This document shows positions 23,308-31,968 of a stretch of DNA of 64,000 nt, in pieces. Source of the stretch: Pseudoduganella dura. Its GTDB lineage: Bacteria; Pseudomonadota; Gammaproteobacteria; Burkholderiales; Burkholderiaceae_D. Both the position numbers and the translations under genes were made by a program. The stretch lies in contig NZ_WNWM01000002.1 of assembly GCF_009727155.1 (NCBI RefSeq), forward strand, positions 3,286,001 to 3,350,000, given 5' to 3'. A model generated the notes under the pieces. That model was not told the DNA's origin and made no database searches. It saw nothing but the letters and a program-made list of their open reading frames with translations. How positions within the stretch are numbered: the first letter of the stretch is position 1; each line of letters begins with the position of its first letter.

Positions 23308-23826
23308 ATGATCGATCTCGGTCTCTCCAAGCTGGCCATCATCGGTGTCGTGGCATTGATCGTCATCGGTCCCGAAAAACTGCCGAAGGTGGCGCGCATG
23401 GCGGGCACGCTGTATGGCCGTGCGCAGCGCTACCTGCACGATGTGAAGAGCGAAGTCAGCCGCGAAATCGAGCTGGAAGAGCTGCGCACCCTGCAGAAGA
23501 CCGTTCAGGAGCAGGCGCAGAACATCAAGGCCGATGTCGAGAATTCGATCCAGAAGAACATGTCCGAGGTCGAGGACGTCTTCCGGATCGACGATACCGG
23601 CTCGTCCGATACATACGCCGGCCATGCGCCCGATTTCCATTCGGTTTCCACGGAAGACCAGGCGCGCAAGGCCAAGGAATTCCGCCGCAAGCGGCTGGTG
23701 CGCACTTCGGCCGTGCCGCAGTGGTACAAGCAGCAGACCGGCGGCCGCATGCACGTGGTGTCCGGCGCTGCGCGCGTTGCGCGCTTCCGCCCGCGCAACG
23801 GTAAACCTCCCGCTTCCTTTTACTGA
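23308..23826 (+). CDS. tatB: Sec-independent translocase subunit TatB
   Basis: TatB, with TatC, binds the twin-arginine signal. The 172-residue protein begins with MIDLGLSKLAIIGVVALIVIGPEKLPKVAR, in which the Glu in the helix and the GPEKLP hinge mark TatB rather than TatA. A long amphipathic/coiled region follows (about 40-95). The C-terminal half is a charged variable domain ending in basic residues. It overlaps tatC by one base (TGATG). Confidence 0.95.
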   Translation: MIDLGLSKLAIIGVVALIVIGPEKLPKVARMAGTLYGRAQRYLHDVKSEVSREIELEELRTLQKTVQEQAQNIKADVENSIQKNMSEVEDVFRIDDTGSSDTYAGHAPDFHSVSTEDQARKAKEFRRKRLVRTSAVPQWYKQQTGGRMHVVSGAARVARFRPRNGKPPASFY

Positions 23827-24587
23827 TGAGTACTGAACAACCGGCCGAAGAAACTTTCATCAGCCACCTGGTAGAACTGCGTGACCGGCTGGTCAAGGCT
23901 TCCATCGGCGTCCTGATCACCACGGCCCTGCTGATGGCCTGGCCGGGCCCCACCTTGCTGTACGATTTCCTGGCCCAGCCGATGATCGATGCGCTGCCGA
24001 CCGGCGCGAAGATCATCGCCACCGGCATTACCGCGCCGTTCCTGGTGCCGATGAAGGTCACGCTGGTGCTGGGCATTATCCTGGCGTTGCCGTGGGTGCT
24101 GTACCAGATGTGGGCGTTCGTCGCGCCCGGCCTGTACACGCATGAAAAGCGCCTCGTGGCGCCGCTGGTGATTTCGTCGTCGCTGCTGTTTGTTTCCGGC
24201 GTGGCCTTCTGCTATTTCTTCGTATTCGGCCGCGTCTTCCACTTCATCAACGAGTTCGCGCCGACCTCGATCGCCGTCACGCCGGATATCGAGAATTACC
24301 TCGATTTCGTGATGTCGATGTGCCTCGCATTCGGTGCCGCGTTCGAAGTGCCGATCGTCGTGGTGATCCTGGTGCGGATGGGCCTCGTGTCGCTGGCCAA
24401 GCTGAAGGAGTGGCGGCCTTATGTGATCGTGGGCGCGTTCGTCATCGCCGCGATCGTCACGCCGCCTGACGTGGTCAGCCAGTTCGCGCTGGCCATTCCG
24501 ATGTGGATGCTGTTCGAGCTGGGGCTGCTGGTGTCGCCGATGTTCGTGAAGATGACGCAGGCGCCGGAACAGAAGGCCGAAGGCTGA
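23826..24587 (+). CDS. tatC: Sec-independent translocase subunit TatC
   Basis: TatC is the polytopic core of the Tat translocon and the primary receptor for the twin-arginine motif. The 253-residue protein begins TFISHLVELRDRLVKA, the conserved signal-binding segment, and has six hydrophobic segments. The loop YQMWAFVAPGLYTHEKR and the following membrane segment are typical. It ends the long plus-strand run and is followed within 20 bases by a strong terminator. Confidence 0.96.
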   Translation: MSTEQPAEETFISHLVELRDRLVKASIGVLITTALLMAWPGPTLLYDFLAQPMIDALPTGAKIIATGITAPFLVPMKVTLVLGIILALPWVLYQMWAFVAPGLYTHEKRLVAPLVISSSLLFVSGVAFCYFFVFGRVFHFINEFAPTSIAVTPDIENYLDFVMSMCLAFGAAFEVPIVVVILVRMGLVSLAKLKEWRPYVIVGAFVIAAIVTPPDVVSQFALAIPMWMLFELGLLVSPMFVKMTQAPEQKAEG

Positions 24588-24604
24588 CAGGAACGGTATG
24601 CATG

Positions 24605-24632
24605 AAAACGGGAGCCGCGGCTCCCGTTTTTT
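24605..24632. terminator. bidirectional terminator between tatC and the DUF885 gene
   Basis: The hairpin ACGGGAGC / GCTCCCGT is preceded by an A run and followed by TTTTTT, so it can terminate tatABC rightwards and the minus-strand DUF885 transcript leftwards. Confidence 0.85.
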
Positions 24633-24709
24633 ATTGTGGCCGCCATCGAAGGCTGCTGGAACGGCCGGATCTTTCACGGCGGGGAACGTGGCTGCTTCCT
24701 GGGACAACC

Positions 24710-24757
24710 GGTGTCGGACACCTTTTCCCGCAAGGCCGGGAAAAAGTGTCCGACACC
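24710..24757. repeat. REPIN-like hairpin, GTGTCGGACAC family
   Basis: GGTGTCGGACACCTTTTCCC and, in inverted orientation, its near-identical partner form arms of about 21 bases with one mismatch around the loop CAAGGC. It lies in the 3-prime gap between two convergent genes. The same GGTGTCGGACA core recurs at 63078-63130. Confidence 0.75.
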
Positions 24758-24784
24758 AGGCGCCCGCATGGCACGGGTACCCGC

Positions 24785-26665
24785 TTACTGCATCAATTCG
24801 CGGATCACCTTTACCGGCGCGCTGCCGTAGCCCAGGAATTCCTCGTTGAACCCCTTCTGCGTGAACTTGCTGCCCAGCGCGTTGCGGCGCTGTTCGCGCA
24901 GTTCCATGATCTCGCTGTAGCCGCTGAAGTACGACGTCAGCTGCACCGACGTCAGCGTGGCGCGGCGCCATTTCTCGGCCGCTTCCTGCTTCGTCTGGAA
25001 CGCCTGCCGGGTCAGCAGGTCGAGCGCCTGTTCCTGATTCATGTCCAGCACGTGCACACTGTAGTCGAGGATCGTGTTCGTCACGCTGCGCAGGTTCCAC
25101 TTCGAATACATCAGCCACATCTCCGGCGAGTTGTCGTAGCCCGATTCCAGCATCATCCGCTCGCTGAACACGGCCCAGCCTTCCACCATGGCGCCGTTGC
25201 CGAAGATGGATTTCACCAGCGACGGCGACTTGTTCGCATACACCAGCTGCGCATAGTGGCCGGGGATCGCTTCGTGCATGTTCAGGATCTGCAGGATCCA
25301 GTGGTTGTATTCGCGCAGGCTGCTTTCCGCCTGTTCCGGCGTGGCGCCCGTCAGCGGGGTCACGTTGTAGTAGGTGCGGTCCTGGGGGCGGTAAGGACCG
25401 GGTGCCTCGATGCTGGCACCGGCCACGCCGCGCTGGTAGGCCGGCGTTTCACGCACCACCAGCGGCTTGTTCGCATCGAGGCTCAGGAGGTCGTTTTTCA
25501 CCACCCATTCCTGCAGCTTCGGGATCTGCGCCTTGATTTCCTCGACAAAGCGGTCCGGCGCCACGTGGTTGCCGGAAAGCTTGTCGATCATCATGCCGAT
25601 CTTCGCGTAGCGGTCCGCGGGCTTCTTCACGTCGGCCAGGTATTTCGGCCACAGCTCGTCGCTGATGCGGTCCATGTTGGCCAGCAGTTCGTCGCGCGCC
25701 GCCAGCGCTTTCTGGTAAGTATGCTCGCCGCTGCTGGCCGACTGGATGTCGAAGGCGAACTTCTGCTCGTACATGGCCTTGCCGATGCGGAACGAGCGCG
25801 CGCCGGACACCGCCAGCAGCTTGTCCGTTTCGCCCAGCCAGGCGGCATACGCCTCGACGGCGGTTTTCGCGGCGGCGACGCGCTGGCCGAACAGGCCTTT
25901 CTCGTTCGCGGCCAGCGTGGAGCCCTGCGCTTCCTTGTCCAGCTCGTCGAGCAGCGCGATCACGCCGGGCGCCTGGGCGATCGCCAGCTGCGTGTGCTCG
26001 CGCGTGGGCGTGGTGAGGTTGGCACGCGCCGCGTCGTAATAGGCCGGCACGTTGGCGATCCGGCGCAGCAGCGTGCGCAGGCGCTGCGATTTCGCTGCGT
26101 ATTCGGTGTGCAGGATGTAGTCGATCGGGCCGGCGATGTTGTACAGCGCCGGGTTCCATTCGAATTCGCGGAAGGTGGTCAGGTACCAGCGGTCGGAGTT
26201 CAGCTTGTTGACGAGCAGCGCCATGTCGGTGCGCTGGCGCGGCGACAGCTGGCGTGCATCGAGCTTGCCGAAGCGGCCCAGCCACTCGTCGATGAAGGCC
26301 AGCTGCAGCTGGCGGGTGGCGAGATCGGGTACCGTCAGCGTGGCGGCCGTGTCGTACTTGCCCACCGTGATCGCCGTTTCGGGATCCATGCGCCACAGCG
26401 CCGTCAGGAACCCGTTGGACAGCGCGTTGAACGAACGGTCGGCGCGGCTTTCGGATGGCAATGCGGCTGCGGCTGCGGCTGCGGTGGCGGCCGTGGCGGC
26501 GACTGCGCCCACGGCGGCCTTGCCTGCCGTGGACCTGGTTTTCGTGGATTTCTTGGCCGGGACGGACTTGCCGGACCTGGCCTTCTGCGGCTTTTTCGCC
26601 GCTTCGGCGGGCGCGAACGCCAGCGCCATCATCATGGCCGCCAGCGCGAGTTTTGTCTTGATCAT
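24785..26665 (-). CDS. DUF885 family exported protein, peptidase-like
   Basis: This 626-residue protein belongs to DUF885, whose members resemble metallopeptidases; the biological substrate is unknown. It has a Sec signal (MIKTKLALAAMMMALAFAPAEAA), a Lys/Ala/Ser/Thr-rich linker (about 24-70) and a long helical domain. The family motif HEAIPGH is at 464-470, with a downstream EGWAVFSE glutamate, which together could bind zinc. The start was set at the ATG giving the signal peptide. It is transcribed leftwards towards the shared terminator. A perfect inverted repeat CGTGTAAC / GTTACACG (26666-26673, 26738-26745) begins at the base next to the start codon. Confidence 0.88.
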   Translation of the reverse strand: MIKTKLALAAMMMALAFAPAEAAKKPQKARSGKSVPAKKSTKTRSTAGKAAVGAVAATAATAAAAAAALPSESRADRSFNALSNGFLTALWRMDPETAITVGKYDTAATLTVPDLATRQLQLAFIDEWLGRFGKLDARQLSPRQRTDMALLVNKLNSDRWYLTTFREFEWNPALYNIAGPIDYILHTEYAAKSQRLRTLLRRIANVPAYYDAARANLTTPTREHTQLAIAQAPGVIALLDELDKEAQGSTLAANEKGLFGQRVAAAKTAVEAYAAWLGETDKLLAVSGARSFRIGKAMYEQKFAFDIQSASSGEHTYQKALAARDELLANMDRISDELWPKYLADVKKPADRYAKIGMMIDKLSGNHVAPDRFVEEIKAQIPKLQEWVVKNDLLSLDANKPLVVRETPAYQRGVAGASIEAPGPYRPQDRTYYNVTPLTGATPEQAESSLREYNHWILQILNMHEAIPGHYAQLVYANKSPSLVKSIFGNGAMVEGWAVFSERMMLESGYDNSPEMWLMYSKWNLRSVTNTILDYSVHVLDMNQEQALDLLTRQAFQTKQEAAEKWRRATLTSVQLTSYFSGYSEIMELREQRRNALGSKFTQKGFNEEFLGYGSAPVKVIRELMQ

Positions 26666-26754
26666 CGTGTAACGTTTCCTTACCGGGATAGTGCAGCGGG
26701 CGAGATTATCATCAATCGGCCCGCCGGAAGCCCGGATGTTACACGACGCTACAA

Positions 26755-27243
26755 TCAGGCCAGACGATCGTCCCGGATCATCTGCTGGTGCCGCTCGTTG
26801 ATGATCGTCACCGCCTCGCGGCCGCGCGCCATGTCGGACAGCACGATCGTGTTCGCCTTCGTGAAGCGGTGGCCCACGCGGATCGTCCATGAGCGCGACA
26901 GCCAGCTGCGCAGCGACTGCACATAGACCGCTTCGTCCATGTCGCGCCATTTCACGCCGCGTACGCCGCGCGACCAGGGGAGTATGCCCGAATACAGCCA
27001 CACGCCCACGTCGTCGTAATAGAGCTGCACGCTGCGGATCAGCAGCATGCGGTAGCCGATCAGCAGCGTGGCGGCGGCCAGCACGCCGGCGGCGGCCAGC
27101 TCCGAGTGCCTGAATGCCAGCCGCAGCACGAACACCGCCACCACGGCCAGCAGCAGGCAGCCGGTATAGGCGGTCCAGGCCTTGCCGCACAGGGGGATGC
27201 CGTGGGCGAACGCGGCGAGGTCTTTTTCCTTGTGTTGTTCCAT
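26755..27243 (-). CDS. small membrane protein with PH-like domain, unknown function
   Basis: I do not recognise this 162-residue protein. Two hydrophobic segments lie at about residues 22-40 and 46-64. A soluble domain follows, with alternating strands (VQLYYDDVGVWLYSGILPWSRGVRGVKWRDMDEAVYV), which looks like the bacterial PH-like domains of small membrane proteins. Start ATG 27243 was chosen because earlier in-frame starts add a Pro-rich stretch without a ribosome site. It is on the same strand as the flanking genes. Confidence 0.65.
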   Translation of the reverse strand: MEQHKEKDLAAFAHGIPLCGKAWTAYTGCLLLAVVAVFVLRLAFRHSELAAAGVLAAATLLIGYRMLLIRSVQLYYDDVGVWLYSGILPWSRGVRGVKWRDMDEAVYVQSLRSWLSRSWTIRVGHRFTKANTIVLSDMARGREAVTIINERHQQMIRDDRLA

Positions 27244-27350
27244 GGCCGGATCATTGCATGGAATGGCCGTTCCGGGAAAGAGGCAGCCGACGAAAGGGGT
27301 TGAAGACAGAGCTGACGACGGGGCAGCGTGAACGCCCCGGCAGCCGTGGA

Positions 27351-27710
27351 TCAAGCCGGGTCTTGCCGGCTGGTCATCCGTTCCGCCTCGTCGCCGCCGG
27401 CGTAGTGGTCAAGAATGCCGTTGGCGCGGGCGCCGTCGCGGTCGTTGTCGACTTCCACCTGCAGGATGCAGGTACTGCGCTGCACGGAGGCGCGGATCTC
27501 GGAATTGTCTCCGGCGCGGGTCGGATGACCCTTCGCCGGCGTGGGCTTTTCCGTCAGGTCGAGCGCGAAATTGCCTTCCACGGGCCCGGCCTCGTCGTTG
27601 CGGGAGTCGAGGGTAATGGCGGAAGCGGCGATGCCGGAGGCGATTAACGCCTCGCGGGCCCGCTCCGCCACGGTAAGGCTGTCGAATACTCGCAGCAAGG
27701 TGTCGGCCAT
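27351..27710 (-). CDS. hypothetical protein, possibly YflT/general-stress-like
   Basis: This is a 119-residue cytosolic protein. The N-terminus (LLRVFDSLTVAERAREALIASGIAASAITLDS) has the beta-alpha-beta pattern of the general-stress YflT-type domain, where a residue-specific sensor fold is predicted; the middle is polar, and QRSTCILQVEVDNDRDGARANGILDHY looks like a second copy of the same half-fold. The family link is tentative. A good ribosome site (GGAGCAC) precedes ATG 27710. Confidence 0.6.
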   Translation of the reverse strand: MADTLLRVFDSLTVAERAREALIASGIAASAITLDSRNDEAGPVEGNFALDLTEKPTPAKGHPTRAGDNSEIRASVQRSTCILQVEVDNDRDGARANGILDHYAGGDEAERMTSRQDPA

Positions 27711-27804
27711 GGTGTGCTCCTGATATGCATTGTCGGTGCGACCATCATAGCGAAGGCGGGCGGGCGGCAGCGTCTCGTTATCCACAGGAAATTTCCCAGG
27801 AAAT

Positions 27805-30800
27805 TCAACGCCTCAGCCCTTCCTCCAGCATCTTCAGCATATCCTCCGCCTTCATCCGTGCCGCCATCTCGCTGCCATCGAGCAGGCTGTCGGCCAGCTC
27901 GCGCTTGTGTGCGTGCAGGTCGACGATGCCTTCCTCGATCGTATGCCGCGCCACCAGCCGGTAGATCGTCACGGGGCGCAGCTGGCCCATCCGGTGCGCC
28001 CGGTCCGAGGCCTGGTCTTCCACGGCCGGATTCCACCACGGGTCCATGTGGATCACGTAATCGGCCGCCGTCAGGTTGATGCCGACGCCGCCCGCCTTCA
28101 GGCTGATCAGGAAAACGTCGCCTTCGCCGGCCTGGAACGCATCCACGCGCGCCTTGCGCGCCGCCATCGGCGTCGCGCCATCGAGGTACTGGTACGCGAC
28201 ACCGTTGCGGTCCAGGTGCTCGCGGATCAGCGCCAGGTGGTCGACGAACTGGCTGAACACCAGCACCTTGTGGCGGTTTTCCAGCAGGCCGGCCAGCAGT
28301 TCGGCGAACGCGGCCAGCTTGCTGCTGTCGAGCTTGAGCTCGGGCGCCACCAGGTTCGGGTTGCAGCACGCCCGGCGCAGTTTCATGATCTCGGCCAGGA
28401 TCTGCATCGACTTGCGGTCGGCCGGCGCCTCGATCGCCGCCAGCTTGTCCAGCGCCTCGCGGCGCAGCGATTCGTACAGCGCCGTTTCTTCGCCCGACAG
28501 GTCGACTTCCAGCACGATCTCGGTACGGGCCGGCAGCTCGGTGAGCACCTGCGCCTTGGTGCGGCGCAGGATGAAAGGCCCGATCAGCCGGCGCAGCCGG
28601 TTGCGCGCGCCCACTTCGGCCTTGCGGTCCTGCTGCCGCTCGATCGGGCCGGCGAAGCGCAGGTTGAACTGGTCCAGCGACCCGAGCAGGCCCGGGTTGA
28701 CGAAGCGGAACAGGTTCCACAACTCGCCCAGGTGGTTTTCCAGCGGCGTGCCGGTACACGCCATGCGGAAGTCGCCCTGCAGCGCCATCACGGCCTGCGA
28801 GCGTTTCGTGGCCGCGTTCTTGATCGCCTGCGCCTCGTCGAGCACGATGGTATGCCAGCGCGGTTTCGTGAAACGTTCCGATTCCAGCTGCAGCAGGCCG
28901 TAGCTGACGATCACCAGGTCGAACGGGCCGGCGCTGTCGATCATTTCCGCACGGTCGCCCGCGCCGAACAGCTTCACGTTCAGCGTGGGAGCGAAGCGTG
29001 CCGCTTCGCTCGCCCAGTTCATGCATACCGACGTCGGCGCCACGACCAGCGCCGGCCCCCGCGGCGCGCGCAGCAGCAGCAGGGCCAGCGCCTGCACCGT
29101 CTTGCCCAGGCCCATGTCGTCCGCGAGGCAGGCGCCCACGCCCCAGTGCGCAAGGCGCGCCAGCCATTCGAAGCCTTCGCGCTGGTAGTCGCGCAGTTCG
29201 GCCTGCAAGGTGGAAGGCACCTGCGGCTGGTATTCGGCCCGGGCGGCGATGCGGCCGATGTGCTCGCGCCACAGCTTGTCCGCTTCGAGGCCGCCGACTT
29301 CGCCGGCCAGTTCTTCCAGCACGAACGCGGCCAGCTGGTGCACCTTCACGCCGCCGTCGTCGTCCTCGCCATAGGCATCCAGTTCCGCCAGGCGGCGGTA
29401 CAGCTCGTCCGACAGCGCCAGGAACTGCCGGTCCTTCAACTCGATGAAGCGGCTCTTGCCGGCGCGGATCAGGTCCAGCAGCGAGCGCAGGTCGATCACG
29501 CGGTCTTCGTCGACCCGCAGCTGCCCGCTGGCGGCGAACCAGTCCTTTTTGCTCTTGATCGACAGTTTCAGCTGCGCGAGCTGCACCGGCTTCGTCACCT
29601 TGAACGGCTCTCCGTCCGGCCAGCCGATCACCACCCGTTCCGGTCCCAGTTCCTGCAACTCGGTCAGCAGTTGCAGGCACAGCACCGGCTGGCCGATCAG
29701 CCACTCGCCGTGTTCCTGTTCGGCCTGTTCCAGCGCCTCGCATCGCAGCACCATCTGGCGTTCGGCATCGCGCTCGCCGGCCAGGTTGCGGCGCACCTGC
29801 ACCGGCTTGCCGCCCACGTCGGTGATCACCGTCTCGGCCCCCGCGCCGGGCGCGTAGTACGGTCCCGCGTCGCGCAGCGGCCGCACCTGCACCTGCATCC
29901 GCAAGCCTTGCTGGTAGGGCAGCAGGTGTACATGCAGGCGGATGTCCGGGTCGACCGCGCTGGCATGGGCGCTGCCGCCGCCGATGTCCGATTGCACGGT
30001 CACGCTGGTGGCCACCGTGCCGATCGCCTTCAGCACCTGTTCCTTCGCATGCAGCGGCACGGTGAGACCGTCGCCGACGATGGCGGCAATGCGGCGGTGC
30101 TCGTCGTTGATGGTGATCACGCGAATCCGGTTGGGCGCTTCGCGCAGCTCGACCGTCCTGGTGTCCGTCGCGCTCACGGCCGGGTGCAGCGACAGTTGCA
30201 GCTTGCCCTTGCGTTCCTGCACCAGCAGTTCCGGTTCGCCGCCCAGGATTTCCACCCGTGTTTCCGGCGCGTTCATCCAGAACACGAACGGGTGCCCGAC
30301 CAGCGCCGGCACCGCATCGGCCGTTTCGATGTCGTAGCGCAGGCCGGACGAATACAGCTGCCGCGATGGCGCGATGTGGGTGCTCAGGCGGATATCCTGC
30401 GGCGTGGCGAAATCCATCAGCGCAGCATCCTCGGCGAGGCGCTTCAGCGCGATCGGCCGGCCGGTGCTCCACTGGCCCTTCGCGCTGCGCTTCTGCTCGC
30501 GCGGTTCCATGTCGGCGATGCCGGAACGGTCGCTCCAGGTGATCATCCATGCCAGCCGTGTTTCGCCGCTCGCGGCCGGCGCGTCCTGGTGCAGGTTGAT
30601 CAGCGCTTCGAGCTGGCGCTGCCAGGCTTCCTGCCGCTCGAACCAGCCGCCCATGTCGGGCAGCCCAAGTGTGGAGAGCATGTCGGCGGCGCGGCCGGCG
30701 GCCGCCTCGTCGCCCAGGTGGCCCAGCAGGCTTTCGGCCTGCGCGGCGATCAGCATGAAGCCGCTGGCGCCGGCGCTTTGCGCCAGGTCTTGCAGCTCGG

Positions 30801-31968
30801 CGCGGCGTTTTTCCAGCTGCGGCAAGCCGAGCCACCAGTAGACCAGGGCCTGGAACAGCTGCGCCTGCAGCGGCGTTTCCCACGCGCGCGCCAGTACCAC
30901 CTCGGCCTGCAGCGTGCCGGCGCGGACCTGGCGCAGCATCGACAGCAGGCTGTACGTGCTGCTGTCCGGGTTCTGCTGCGCGTGCACTGCCTGGTCGAGG
31001 TAGCTCTCGGCCGTTTTCAGCGTTTTCGGCTCGTTCGCCCTGAGCAGCGCGACCACGTACAGGTAGCCGCCGAAGCCCTGGAACAGCTGCTTGCGCTTGC
31101 CGGTCTCGCGGCGGACCGATTTCAGCGCGCCCTCGAAGCCGGCGACCGCGTCGGCCACGCGGTCGCGCAGCAGCATCAGCACGCTGGCGTAGAACGGCGC
31201 CAGCGGGCTTTTCACCACCTCGAGATAGTCGATCGCCTGCTGCAGCCGGCCGCACAGGATCGCATCCTCGCCCAGCGCCAGGCGCAGCGCATCCGACACG
31301 TCGTCGCCGGCCTGCCGGCGGCGCTCGAAGTGGCGCTCGGCGGCGGCGCGCACCTGCGGCGCCAGCGCCGGTTCGCGCTGCGCGTGCTGGAGCAGCAGCA
31401 TCAGGATATCGTCCTGCATCGACGGGTGCACCAGCAGCAGCATGCCGGGCTCGAACGGCCGCGCGAAGATGTCGACGATCGGGTGCAGCTGCGCCGCTTC
31501 GTAGGAGCGCAGGCAGGAAGCCAGCAGCGGCGCGGCATCCTGCGGCGGCTGCCCGCGCAGCAGCGCCATGCGCAGGCGGGCCACGCCGTGCCGGTAGCTG
31601 CGCGGCTCCAGCGTGCCGTTCCAGCTGCGGTTCATCGGGTTCAGGTGATCGTACACGGCGCAGATATCGGCCAGCATGTGCGCGCTGATCGCCGCGCGGA
31701 TGGCCGGCCAGCGCAGCCTGGCGTTGCAGACGAAGCCGCGGCCGACGACGAGGCTGGTGAAGGCCAGGCGTTCCAGGTGCGCCAGCAGCTCGTTGCTCCG
31801 CACGCTGTCGTAGGCGTGGCCTTCGTCGTCGCGCAGGTTCAGGTTGACGACGTGGTCGTGCACCGCCGACTTGCCCATCGGTTCGCCCACCAGCGCCAGC
31901 AGCGCCAGCAGCGTCTTCTCGTTCGGATGCAGCGCGTCGAACTGGTCCTGCAACGCCCGGTCGCTCAT
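27805..31968 (-). CDS. very large SNF2/HepA-type DEAD-like helicase
   Basis: This is a 1387-residue SNF2-superfamily ATPase. The motor is C-terminal: motif I DDMGLGKT at about 951-957, motif II DEAQ at about 1044-1047, TGTPLEN (motif III region), and the second RecA lobe with LVFSQFVDHL and QASDRAHRMGQ (motif VI). The roughly 900 residues before it have no motif I recognise; they are rich in helical Leu/Ala repeats (TPR-like in places) followed by a beta-rich part. Family members remodel or translocate on DNA or RNA polymerase complexes; the target here is unknown. Its start overlaps the stop of the upstream S9 peptidase gene by four bases (ATGA). Confidence 0.88.
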   Translation of the reverse strand: MSDRALQDQFDALHPNEKTLLALLALVGEPMGKSAVHDHVVNLNLRDDEGHAYDSVRSNELLAHLERLAFTSLVVGRGFVCNARLRWPAIRAAISAHMLADICAVYDHLNPMNRSWNGTLEPRSYRHGVARLRMALLRGQPPQDAAPLLASCLRSYEAAQLHPIVDIFARPFEPGMLLLVHPSMQDDILMLLLQHAQREPALAPQVRAAAERHFERRRQAGDDVSDALRLALGEDAILCGRLQQAIDYLEVVKSPLAPFYASVLMLLRDRVADAVAGFEGALKSVRRETGKRKQLFQGFGGYLYVVALLRANEPKTLKTAESYLDQAVHAQQNPDSSTYSLLSMLRQVRAGTLQAEVVLARAWETPLQAQLFQALVYWWLGLPQLEKRRAELQDLAQSAGASGFMLIAAQAESLLGHLGDEAAAGRAADMLSTLGLPDMGGWFERQEAWQRQLEALINLHQDAPAASGETRLAWMITWSDRSGIADMEPREQKRSAKGQWSTGRPIALKRLAEDAALMDFATPQDIRLSTHIAPSRQLYSSGLRYDIETADAVPALVGHPFVFWMNAPETRVEILGGEPELLVQERKGKLQLSLHPAVSATDTRTVELREAPNRIRVITINDEHRRIAAIVGDGLTVPLHAKEQVLKAIGTVATSVTVQSDIGGGSAHASAVDPDIRLHVHLLPYQQGLRMQVQVRPLRDAGPYYAPGAGAETVITDVGGKPVQVRRNLAGERDAERQMVLRCEALEQAEQEHGEWLIGQPVLCLQLLTELQELGPERVVIGWPDGEPFKVTKPVQLAQLKLSIKSKKDWFAASGQLRVDEDRVIDLRSLLDLIRAGKSRFIELKDRQFLALSDELYRRLAELDAYGEDDDGGVKVHQLAAFVLEELAGEVGGLEADKLWREHIGRIAARAEYQPQVPSTLQAELRDYQREGFEWLARLAHWGVGACLADDMGLGKTVQALALLLLRAPRGPALVVAPTSVCMNWASEAARFAPTLNVKLFGAGDRAEMIDSAGPFDLVIVSYGLLQLESERFTKPRWHTIVLDEAQAIKNAATKRSQAVMALQGDFRMACTGTPLENHLGELWNLFRFVNPGLLGSLDQFNLRFAGPIERQQDRKAEVGARNRLRRLIGPFILRRTKAQVLTELPARTEIVLEVDLSGEETALYESLRREALDKLAAIEAPADRKSMQILAEIMKLRRACCNPNLVAPELKLDSSKLAAFAELLAGLLENRHKVLVFSQFVDHLALIREHLDRNGVAYQYLDGATPMAARKARVDAFQAGEGDVFLISLKAGGVGINLTAADYVIHMDPWWNPAVEDQASDRAHRMGQLRPVTIYRLVARHTIEEGIVDLHAHKRELADSLLDGSEMAARMKAEDMLKMLEEGLRR

